Below are positions 7,449-15,396 of a stretch of 64,000 bases of DNA, one piece after another. The stretch's first letter is position 1. Each line of letters begins with the position of its first letter. Both the position numbers and the translations under genes were made by a program. Source of the DNA: Sorangium aterium. Its GTDB lineage: Bacteria > Myxococcota_A > Polyangia > Polyangiales > Polyangiaceae. The notes beneath the pieces were generated by a model that saw nothing but the letters and a program-made list of their open reading frames with translations, was not told where the DNA came from and searched no databases. Location: NCBI RefSeq assembly GCF_028368935.1, contig NZ_JAQNDK010000002.1, positions 1,488,001-1,552,000 on the forward strand, in the 5' to 3' direction.

Positions 7449-10187
7449 TCAGGGCGTGTAGACCTCGGCGCTCGGCAGACTTCCGAAGTATATTCCGCCT
7501 GTGACCAGTACCTTGCCGTTCCCGAGCAGGACCGCTGTATGGCTGTTTCGTGCCTGGTTCATCGCGCCGGTCGGGGCCGAAGTCGTTCCTGTCGAATTCA
7601 CGAGCCAGGCTGTCGCCAACTGAGACGTCCCCATATAGCCTCCAGCGATCAACACCCTGCCGTCCGTGAGCCGCGTCGCCGTGTGGTAGGCGCGGATACC
7701 GATGGCCGGTCCGGGTGACCAGCTGTTCGTCGCCGGATGATACAGCTCGGTGCTCGACAGATAGTTGTTGCCGTTGGCACCTCCGGCGATCAGCACGTCG
7801 CCATTGTTCAGCAACGTCGCCGTGTGATACCAACGCGGGACGCTCATGCTGCCCGCGGGCGACCAGCTGTCGGTCGCCGGATGATAGAGCATGGCCCTGT
7901 CCAACAGCGTCCCGTTGCCGTTACCGCCCGTGACCAGCACGTCGCCGCTCGTGAGCCGCGTCGCGGTATGCTTGCCGAGGGTGGCGCCGTCCGGCGCGGC
8001 AGGCGACCAGGTGTTGCTCGCCGGATCGTAAAGCGCGACTGGGGCAGTGAGAGCGTCGAGCAGGAACCCACCCACGACCAGCACCTTGCCGTTCAGGAGC
8101 AGCGTGGCCGAGTGTCCGACTCGGGCGGCGTGCGGCGATCCCGCGGGCGACCATGTGTTGGTCGTCGGGTCGTACACCTCGGCGGCGTTGGACGCGGACG
8201 TCCCGTGGCCTCCCACGACCAGCACCTTGCCGTTCGGGAGCAGCGTCATCGTGTGCTCATCTCGCCCAGTTGCCATGGGAGGGGCCGCTGTCCAGGTATT
8301 GCTTAACCGACCGTACAGCTCGGCGCGGTTGGCCGCTGGCGCATGGCCACCCCCCGTCACCAGCACCCTGCCGTCGTTGAGCACGATCGCTGCGTGCTCG
8401 GCTCGATCGTCATTCATCGGCGTGACCATCGTCCATGCCGTGGCAACCCACGTCGTGGTCGGATCGGCATAGAGCTCTGCGCTGGACAGGTACGCGTTCG
8501 TGATGATTCCATACCTCACGCCGCCCGCGAGGAGCACCTTGCCGTTCGCGAGCAGCGTCGCGGTGTGCCCGCTGCGCTCGTCGCTCATCGCTGGAACCGA
8601 GGTCCACGCATCGGCCGCCGGGTTGTAGAGGGCGGCGGTCGCGGTCGATGTGGTGAGGCCGATGGCCCCGCCCGTCACGAGCACGTCGCCATTGCTGAGC
8701 AGCGTCGCAGTGTGTCCGGTGCGGGGGACAGCCATCGGAGCGGCCGCCGTCCACGAGGGTGCTGCCGGATCGAAGATATCGGCGCTCGCGAGCTCGTGGG
8801 AGGAGGGGTTGTAGCCGCCCGTGACGAGCACCTTGCCGCTCGCGAGCCGCGCCGCGGCGTGTTGATAGCGGGGCGTGCTCATCGATCCAGCCGACGACCA
8901 CGCGCCGGCGCTCGGATCGTAGAGCTCCGTGCTCGAGAGGTAGGAGCCGTTGCGCCCGCCCGCGACGAGCACCTTGCCGCTCGTGAGCAACGTCGCGGTG
9001 TGCCCGCCACGGCCCTGGGTCATCGGTGCGGTCGCCGACCAGGTGCTGGTCGCGGGATGATAAATCTCGGCGCTGGCCACGTAGGTGTTGCCGGCGGTGA
9101 GCCCACCGGTCACCAGCACCGTGCCATCGTCGAGCAGCGTCGCGGTATGCCCCTGGCGCGAAGCGGTCATCGGCGCGGCCGCCGACCAGGTGTTCGTGCT
9201 CGGGTCGTAGAGCTCGGCGCTCGCGACTGGCGCGCTCGAGGCCCCGTTTCCGCCCGCGATGAGCACCCTGCCGTCGCTCAGCCGTGTCGCCGTGTGGTAG
9301 CGGCGGGCGGGGGTCACCGATCCGGCGGATGACCAGGTGTTCGTGCTCGGCCTGTAGAGCTCGGCGCTCGCCAGGAGAGCGCCGTTGTACCCGCCCACGA
9401 CGAGCACGTTGCCGTCGTAGAGCAGCGTTGCAGAGTGCCCGTGGCGCGCGGTGCTCATCGCGCCGGCCGGCGCCCACACGGGGTCGATCAGCGCGGGCTC
9501 GCCGCCCGCGTCCGCCCAGAGCTCGATGGTCGCCCCGCGCACCGCGAGGCGCGCGGCGATCGGGCGACCGCCGCGCGCGAACGCGGCCGGCGCCGTCACG
9601 CGCAGCCGCGGCGCGCCGGACTCGTCGACGACCTCGACGGCGTCGCCCTGCTGCCTCAGGGTCGCGCCCGCGACCTCCCACGCGGCCGCGGGAGCGCCCG
9701 CGCGCGCGATGCCCGCGTCGAGCAGCAGCCACTCCTCGTAGCCTTCCTCGATCGCCGACCAGAACGACGTGCCGCCTTCGCGCCGGAACGCCACCGCCTG
9801 CTCGGCGATAACGCCCTCGCCCTCGGCGCCGATCTCGCGCACACGCGCCTCGAAGCCGCCGGGCAGATGGAACCGGATCTCCCCCTCGCCGCGCGCCGGC
9901 AGCGCGGCGTGCAGCCCGCCGCGTCGCTGGAGCGAGGCCTCGATCTCGCCGTCGCCGGTTAATCCGACGGTCGAGGCGAGCGCGAAGCCGCGGTCGACCG
10001 CGACGAATGCCTCGCCGCCCCCGAGGATCTGCAGCGCGTGGTCGGGGAAGCGAAGCTGGAGCTCGTCGCCCGCGGGCGGCTCGGGGCCCAGCGCGCAGCC
10101 GGCGCCGCCCGTGGACAGCGCCCCGCAGAAGAGCAAGGTAGACAAGATGAACAGCCAGCGCTGGAAAGGGGAATCGAAACGCATCAT
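7449..10187 (-). CDS. Kelch-repeat lipoprotein with 14 Kelch motifs
   Basis: 912 residues from ATG 10187 (AAGGAGG 6 nt upstream). A lipoprotein signal (RWLFILSTLLFCGALS then GGAGC) is followed by about 270 residues of beta-rich sequence and then 14 consecutive Kelch motifs of about 47 residues. Each motif runs HTATLL..G.VLVTGG, then SAELYDP, then TW. Fourteen motifs fit two seven-bladed propellers. I infer an outer-membrane or surface-attached binding protein. The repeat DNA (about 7450-9460) is internally similar and prone to recombination. Upstream lie IS21-type terminal repeats. Confidence 0.9.
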   Translation of the reverse strand: MMRFDSPFQRWLFILSTLLFCGALSTGGAGCALGPEPPAGDELQLRFPDHALQILGGGEAFVAVDRGFALASTVGLTGDGEIEASLQRRGGLHAALPARGEGEIRFHLPGGFEARVREIGAEGEGVIAEQAVAFRREGGTSFWSAIEEGYEEWLLLDAGIARAGAPAAAWEVAGATLRQQGDAVEVVDESGAPRLRVTAPAAFARGGRPIAARLAVRGATIELWADAGGEPALIDPVWAPAGAMSTARHGHSATLLYDGNVLVVGGYNGALLASAELYRPSTNTWSSAGSVTPARRYHTATRLSDGRVLIAGGNGASSAPVASAELYDPSTNTWSAAAPMTASRQGHTATLLDDGTVLVTGGLTAGNTYVASAEIYHPATSTWSATAPMTQGRGGHTATLLTSGKVLVAGGRNGSYLSSTELYDPSAGAWSSAGSMSTPRYQHAAARLASGKVLVTGGYNPSSHELASADIFDPAAPSWTAAAPMAVPRTGHTATLLSNGDVLVTGGAIGLTTSTATAALYNPAADAWTSVPAMSDERSGHTATLLANGKVLLAGGVRYGIITNAYLSSAELYADPTTTWVATAWTMVTPMNDDRAEHAAIVLNDGRVLVTGGGHAPAANRAELYGRLSNTWTAAPPMATGRDEHTMTLLPNGKVLVVGGHGTSASNAAEVYDPTTNTWSPAGSPHAARVGHSATLLLNGKVLVVGGFLLDALTAPVALYDPASNTWSPAAPDGATLGKHTATRLTSGDVLVTGGNGNGTLLDRAMLYHPATDSWSPAGSMSVPRWYHTATLLNNGDVLIAGGANGNNYLSSTELYHPATNSWSPGPAIGIRAYHTATRLTDGRVLIAGGYMGTSQLATAWLVNSTGTTSAPTGAMNQARNSHTAVLLGNGKVLVTGGIYFGSLPSAEVYTP

Positions 10188-10644
10188 GACGCTCCTCCTT
10201 GAGTCATCGGTTTCCAGAGACCGCGGTCTTGGGGCGGAAAGGGAAAGAGAACCTCGGCGGCGTGTGGGGCTAAGAAATCCAAACGCGATGCTGCCTGCCT
10301 GCATGCTGCCACGTCGCAGGGTCATGGGGCCACCCCATCGCAGGATCATGGCGCCAGGGGGGAGACGACGTGATCGGTCTCGACCACGCCCGAGACCGCG
10401 AAGCGTGTCGATGTCTCCGGAGCCGGGCGCGCAGCGACCGGCGACCTCTCTTTTCGCAGGGTCATGGGGCCACCTAGGCCCCCGTGTAGATCCCGGCAGG
10501 GTCCGCGACGCTCAGGAGCGGGCAGGTTCACCCGCCCCCGGCGACACCAGCGGTCCTATCGACGAGGGGGGCGAGGCACACCGATCGGAGCGAGGGGTCA
10601 GAGGCGCGGCCCCAGACTCGACGTTCTCGCCGGGGCCGCAGCGG
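10188..10644. other. Intergenic region with IS21 terminal repeats
   Basis: 457 bp between the Kelch gene and the istA remnant. It holds the Kelch gene ribosome binding site and three copies of a roughly 20-bp repeat (listed separately). No gene is seen. An istB gene, expected after istA in IS21 elements, is absent. Confidence 0.5.
10314..10474. repeat. IS21-type terminal repeats (three copies)
   Basis: The 21-bp sequence beginning TCGCAGGGTCATGGGG and ending CCACC occurs at 10314-10334 and again, identically, at 10454-10474. A diverged third copy (TCGCAGGATCATGGCGCC) lies at 10338-10355. IS21-family elements carry multiple repeats near their ends, and the adjacent istA fragment supports reading these as one end of a decayed element. 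The exact IS boundary and target-site duplication are not visible. Confidence 0.55.
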
Positions 10645-11200
10645 TCATCGCCGCCTGCCGCGTGGGTGGGTGGGCGGCTTGCTGCGCGCGGTCACCGGCG
10701 CGGGCAGCGCAATGACCGTGCGCTGATCCGTGGACGGTGACGCCGGCGGCTTCGCCGTCTCGAGCATGCGCGCCACGCGCTGCACGTCGACGACATCGAA
10801 CGCGAGCGCGCTTTGGCAGATCGCCTCGACGCGCCCGTTGCCAAACTTCTTGCACAGACGCAGCAGTGCGTAGACCAGCCGCATGCGCGTCCAGGGCAAT
10901 GGCACCGCGAGCAGTCGCTCAGCGTAGACGCCGACGTGCACTCCGCACTTCTTCGCGCTCGCGATGAGCGAGGCGACGTCGCGCACCGCTGCGACGTCCT
11001 TGCCCATGGGGTAGTCGCTCGGATCGGTGGAACGCTTGCCCGGCGCGACGCGCGCGTGCACTTTCACGAGCTCCGTGCCGGCGTAGATCCTCACCGATGC
11101 GCGGTCGGCGCGAACGCGCACTGTGCTTCCGACGTAGCGGGTGGGCACGCTGTAGAGCGACCGGAGCACCTGCACGTATCCGCGAGGTGGACGAACTCGT
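10645..11200 (-). pseudogene. istA: IS21-family transposase IstA, C-terminal remnant
   Basis: About 180 codons match the C-terminal beta-barrel and tail of IstA: LYSVPTRYVGSTVRVRADR, then TELVKVHARVAPGKRSTDPSDYPMGK, then a helical tail. The N-terminal HTH and the DDE catalytic core are missing. Upstream of about 11200 the reading frame loses similarity. No istB follows. This is a dead fragment marking an old insertion between the Kelch and DUF1552 genes. Confidence 0.75.
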
Positions 11201-11374
11201 GCTCTCGGCGCGAGCGCCTGCCGGGCCGGCTCCAGCAGCGCTCGAGGTAGGGCGATCAGGGGGTGAGATCGATCAGCGATTGGGTGCCTACGGCTTCCGG
11301 GGGCGTCGGCGCGGTCGCTGGAGGGCTCGGGGGAGCACGGCGGTCCCGAGGCCGATGAAGACGAGGGAGACCGC

Positions 11375-13006
11375 TCAGGAGTTCGCCCTGAGCGCGGTGA
11401 ACTCGCCCGGATCGTGGATGGTGGGGGGATTGGTCCCGCCACCGATGAAGTCTTCCGTCCGGTCGTACATGCCGAAGTGGGTCACCGGCGCCGAACCGCC
11501 CTTTGCCGGGAAACCATCCGGGCCTGCCTTGACCCCGAGGGCGTTCATCAAGCTGCAGAAGTACTTGTTGATCGGCGCGTTGGCGAGCGATGGATCGGTC
11601 CCCGTTTCCTGGGAGATCGCGTCGACCCGGTCCGACGTGCCGTCGGCACACGTGATCTCGCTGTTGCCGGTCGTGAGATCGGGCGAGCCGTCATCGACGT
11701 TCACGGCCCAGCCGGTCTTGAAATAGCCGCCGGCGCTGCCGACCTGGACGATCGGCAGGTTGTTGAGGTTGCGGGCGCAGCCGTCCGACGCGTCCTGGAA
11801 CCAGACGGCCGCGCAGTTGTCGAGGAGCGTGCCGTCGCCCTCGTCGATACGGTTCAGCTGCCCGACGAGGTGGGCGAACTTCCTTGCATAGTAGTCGTCG
11901 ATCTTGAGGATCATGTCGATCACACCGGGGACGCAGGTGCCCGTCATGCCCGCGTGGTCCAAGCGACTCGCGAGACCCGCGGCCTCCTGCGTCAGGCCGA
12001 GCCCCTTGAAGCTGTAAGCCGCGGGGTACTTCAGGAAGATGACGGGGTTCGCGTTGCACGCCGCCGCGAGCAGGGCGAGGTTCGAATAGAGGTCCGCTCC
12101 GTCCAGGCCGCCTGAGATCGGCTGCGTCAGCTTGTCCGAGTAGTTCGCGTTGCTCACCAGGTCGATGTTTTCTTGCGTCACGCCGAGCGCCGTGGCGAGG
12201 GACGTGTTGCACTGCGAAGGAACCACCACGTTTCCTGTCGCGTGGAGGAGCTCCTTCCAGGCTGCGAGCTTCCGCTTGTCGGCACGGCTCATGTCGAACC
12301 GCTCGAGCGTCTGCAGATCGTCCCTCACGATGTCGAGGATGCTCTTGCCGCGCATCGCCGCGTAGGTGTCCGGAGACGTCGGCTTCCCCGCCTCGAAGAG
12401 TCCCGTGAGGCTGCTGAAGGCCTGCGACGCGGAGATGCTATTGAAGAGGGTCTCGGCAGCGGAGTAGGAGATCGCCGACTGAGAGTTGTCACGCTCACCA
12501 ATCGTGTTCATGAGCAACGGAGTGCCTTGCGGGCTGAGCTGTCGTGCGATGACGTGGTCCAGCGAGGGACCGGTCGGCATGGCGTAGAACTTCGTCGCCG
12601 TGTTGAAGCTGAACGGGTCGTTGCTGTTGGGAGTGACCGGGTGGCAAGTGAAGTACGACCCGTTCACCTGCGTATTTTCATCGTTCCCCTGCCCCCGAAC
12701 CATCGTCGCCGTCCACTCGTTCATCGCGCGGATGCCTCGGGGCATGAGGAGCTTGTCGACGTAAGGCGCCAGGTGCTTGAGCGTCGTCGACTCGAGGTCC
12801 GCCGCGGTGAGCGGCCCGTGCGATTTCTTCGGGAACCACCGCGTCGTGATGCAGCCATAGTGCGTGTACATCACGATGAGCCGCTTCGGTGGCGTGGCCG
12901 GCTGCGCCATCACGGTGCGGTCGAGGATCGAGCCGAGGAACGGCGCCGCGACGCAAGCTCCGCCCAGCCCCCGGAGGAAGATTCTTCGGTTCACGCGCTT
13001 CGCCAT
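11375..13006 (-). CDS. DUF1552 family Tat-exported protein
   Basis: 543 residues from ATG 13006. A twin-arginine signal (NRRIFLRGLGGACVAAPFLG) precedes the family pattern PKRLIVMYTHYGC, then MRGKSILDIVRDDLQTLERF and a C-terminal block with VWFQDASDG. DUF1552 proteins are abundant in planctomycetes and myxobacteria and usually sit beside a DUF1592/DUF1588 cytochrome-like partner gene; none is in this neighbourhood. Function in the family is not established. In frame after the TGA there is a 28-codon hydrophobic and Arg-rich stretch (11291-11374), discussed in findings. Confidence 0.88.
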   Translation of the reverse strand: MAKRVNRRIFLRGLGGACVAAPFLGSILDRTVMAQPATPPKRLIVMYTHYGCITTRWFPKKSHGPLTAADLESTTLKHLAPYVDKLLMPRGIRAMNEWTATMVRGQGNDENTQVNGSYFTCHPVTPNSNDPFSFNTATKFYAMPTGPSLDHVIARQLSPQGTPLLMNTIGERDNSQSAISYSAAETLFNSISASQAFSSLTGLFEAGKPTSPDTYAAMRGKSILDIVRDDLQTLERFDMSRADKRKLAAWKELLHATGNVVVPSQCNTSLATALGVTQENIDLVSNANYSDKLTQPISGGLDGADLYSNLALLAAACNANPVIFLKYPAAYSFKGLGLTQEAAGLASRLDHAGMTGTCVPGVIDMILKIDDYYARKFAHLVGQLNRIDEGDGTLLDNCAAVWFQDASDGCARNLNNLPIVQVGSAGGYFKTGWAVNVDDGSPDLTTGNSEITCADGTSDRVDAISQETGTDPSLANAPINKYFCSLMNALGVKAGPDGFPAKGGSAPVTHFGMYDRTEDFIGGGTNPPTIHDPGEFTALRANS

Positions 13007-13417
13007 GGTCGTATTTTTCCTGCCTCAGTTGAGGCAAACGCCCGGCTGACACTCGGATCGCCGTCGGATGCCCGCGTTTGCCACGTCTCCATCCCCCCTA
13101 CAATGCCCGCGGGCCCGTGAATGTATTTGGGTTTCGCTCGGCCGGGCGCGTTCGCCGAGCGGAAGGACGCCCCGCGATCACCGCTCGACGCGGCAGCCCG
13201 CCACGTCGCCGCAGTCCTCGAGAGCGCACCGGTCGCCCTTGCGATCCGTCCACACTCCGAAGACCGACGCCTGTTTGATCGCTCATCGCCGGGTCGAAGG
13301 GGCTGTCTTCACGCCGCCGCATGCGGGGCGTAGCATGCGCTTGGGCGCGCCGACTCCGGGGGCAGTCTGCCCGCGAGCGCTGCGCCGCGACGTCATCCAA
13401 CCCCATGGAGAGGTCTC
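13007..13417. other. Divergent intergenic region
   Basis: 411 bp between the divergent DUF1552 and RDD genes. It must hold both promoters. No ORF with family support, no clear repeat. Confidence 0.4.
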
Positions 13418-13927
13418 ATGAATTCTCCGACCGCGCAGCCCGCCGAGAGCTACAACCCCTACGAACCACCCAAGGCAGACGCCTCCGCGGCGCTGCGACC
13501 GGAGGAGCGCTCGCGGTTGCGGCTCGCGAGCAGCGACAGGCGGCTCGTGAACCTCGTCGTCGATTACATGGGATTGATGCTGTTCACGTTCCTCGTGGGC
13601 GTGATCTTCGGGCTCCTCGGAGGCGCCGACGTGTTCGAGAAGGCCAACGATACATTGCTCGGCCTCGTGATGATGTTCGCGTACTATGCCTCGATGGAGG
13701 CGATCTTCGGCGCCACGCCTGGCAAGCTCGTCACTGGCACGCGGGTCGTGATGGAGGACGGCAGCCGCGCCGGCCTCGGTCGGATCGCGCTCCGCACCCT
13801 GTGCCGGTTCATCCCCTTCGAGGCGTTCACGTTCCTGACGCGGCGGGGCGGCGCGCCCGTGGGCCTGCACGACCGGCTGTCGAAGACCCGTGTCATCCTC
13901 GTGCGCGGCTCTGACGACGCACGTTGA
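13418..13927 (+). CDS. RDD family membrane protein
   Basis: 169 residues. The start has GGAGAGG shortly upstream. A Pro-rich cytoplasmic N-terminus (about 45 residues) leads to SDRRLVNLVVDYMG, a variant of the family's Arg-Asp-Asp region, followed by two hydrophobic segments (LMLFTFLVGVIFGLLGG and LLGLVMMFAYYASMEAIFG), then TPGKLVTGTRVV and HDRLSKTRVI, both typical of RDD proteins. Some RDD proteins act in ion exchange, but for most the role is unknown. It converges with the small membrane protein gene downstream. Confidence 0.88.
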   Translation: MNSPTAQPAESYNPYEPPKADASAALRPEERSRLRLASSDRRLVNLVVDYMGLMLFTFLVGVIFGLLGGADVFEKANDTLLGLVMMFAYYASMEAIFGATPGKLVTGTRVVMEDGSRAGLGRIALRTLCRFIPFEAFTFLTRRGGAPVGLHDRLSKTRVILVRGSDDAR

Positions 13928-14075
13928 GAGGCGGTTCGCCGGGCTCCAGCGGGGACGAGCCGTGTCTCCGGGGGCCGGCGGCGTGCGTGGTGCCCGTCGC
14001 AAGAATGCGATCGTCTCTTCGTAGCCTCACGGCGTTCGCGGCGCGTGCGCCTTCGTCGCCTCGCGAAGGGGCAGG

Positions 14076-14396
14076 TCAGGGGAGGGGCTGCTTGCGAAGG
14101 CGAGCGAGAGAGCGAGCGCACTGGAGGGCCATGGCGCCGAACCCGACAAAACAGACACCGACGTCAGACCAGCTCCGGAGATCGAGGGCTTCGACGCGCA
14201 CAAGCAAGAGATACGCGAAGGCGAGGTTGGCCAGCGCCCAGGCGACGTTCACCGCCGGCGGCGACAACCCCTTGAATGGCGGTGATGCGAACGGGGTCTG
14301 CAACGGCTGGCCGGACACGCCGGCGATCAAGTGGGGGAGCGCATTGGCGAGGAACGCCCCACCGAAGAAGTACGCGAAATAGACATACCAGGGCAT
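14076..14396 (-). CDS. Small three-segment membrane protein, unknown function
   Basis: 106 residues from ATG 14396, with GAGGAG 6-7 nt upstream. Three hydrophobic segments are visible: WYVYFAYFFGGAFLANALPHLIAG, AVNVAWALANLAFAYLLLV, and VGVCFVGFGAMALQCA. No recognised domain. Longer upstream ORF extensions lack a ribosome binding site. Confidence 0.6.
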   Translation of the reverse strand: MPWYVYFAYFFGGAFLANALPHLIAGVSGQPLQTPFASPPFKGLSPPAVNVAWALANLAFAYLLLVRVEALDLRSWSDVGVCFVGFGAMALQCARSLARLRKQPLP

Positions 14397-14946
14397 GGTG
14401 ATCTCCTCGAGCTGTTCGAGCGGAGGCTGCTCTCGCGTCAAGAAGTACGCTGTGGCGGCTTTCACATGCAAGGAAGAAGACCGGGCCACCCCGGACCGTC
14501 GAGTGGAATCGTCTGGACTTCTTCCTGTCTCCTGCCCGAACACGAACAGCCGATGCCGTCTGCGCGCGTGGAGGCGCTCGGGTTCCGGCGGAACGACGAT
14601 CTGGCCGCGATGTACCCCATCCCGCCGAAGCGGGCGTGAGCGCGGCGGCCAGCGCCGCGGCGTCCTCTCACGTCCGGGATGGGCAGGCTCACCTGCCACA
14701 GGGTGTCACGTGACACCCTTGTGGCGATGTGTCACCCGCAGCGCTCCCGGCCGAAGGCTCGAGCAGGCGCCCGGGGGCTCCGCGCGCGCGCCTCCCCGCA
14801 GCGGAGGCGGGCGGCGCGCGACGAGGACGAGGCCCGACCCTCGCGGTCCGACGCGAGTTCGCCTCTGGCCTGCCGGTTGCTGAGGTCCCTGCGCGAGCGA
14901 GCCGTCGAGGTGAATCGACGGCCGCACCACCACAGGAGGACTCGTC
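14397..14946. other. 550-bp divergent intergenic region
   Basis: Lies between the divergent small membrane protein and secreted protein genes. The one notable element is the large palindrome at 14694-14725 (separate entry). No gene is supported. Confidence 0.45.
14694..14725. promoter_or_regulatory. Large near-perfect palindrome, candidate operator
   Basis: The core AGGGTGTCACGTGACACCCT (14700-14719) is a perfect 20-bp palindrome centred on CACGTG. Allowing one unpaired base, the arms extend to GCCACA on the left and TGTGGC on the right. A further half-site-like TGTCACC follows at about 14730. It lies about 220 bp before the secreted protein gene and 300 bp before the divergent membrane protein gene. 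A dimeric repressor site is the simplest reading. Confidence 0.5.
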
Positions 14947-15351
14947 ATGATGCTCGAACGACATGCGCTCATTCGCCGGACCTTGATCGCCGCTGCCCTC
15001 GCGTTGCCCATCGGCGCCGCGATCGCCGCGGGCGCGCCGAGCGACGCGGTGGCCGGCTGCCAGATCACGGTGAGCGTGCACAACTCCGGCAGCCAGGCGT
15101 TCACGGTCGACTGGGACGAGAGCAAGGTGAAGGTGTCCGGCGGCACGTGGGACAAGCTCGCGAACAACTCGTCCGAGCTGGTCGGCGCCGGTCAGACGAA
15201 ATCGGTCGTCTACGGGGCGCTCTTCAATTGCGGAGCGAATCGCCGGTACCAGATCCACACGACCCAGGGCGGCGACGAGGAGACGACCTATTTCCCGGGC
15301 GTCAGCTCCTGGACGACGGACCAGACACCCACGATCAACATCTCGATGTGA
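14947..15351 (+). CDS. Small secreted protein of unknown function
   Basis: 134 residues with AGGAGG 7 nt before the ATG. A signal peptide (RRTLIAAALALPIGAAIAAGAPSDAVAG) is followed by about 95 residues predicted to be beta-rich, with two Cys (GCQITV and FNCGAN) that could form one disulfide. Repeated short elements such as VSGGTWDKL and TQGGDEET suggest a single beta-sandwich, comparable in size to cellulose-binding-like folds, but no family is recognised. Confidence 0.7.
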   Translation: MMLERHALIRRTLIAAALALPIGAAIAAGAPSDAVAGCQITVSVHNSGSQAFTVDWDESKVKVSGGTWDKLANNSSELVGAGQTKSVVYGALFNCGANRRYQIHTTQGGDEETTYFPGVSSWTTDQTPTINISM

Positions 15352-15396
15352 CGCTGCCTCGAGCGCGGTCCGGGCCCCTCGCGCGGTGGGTCGACA

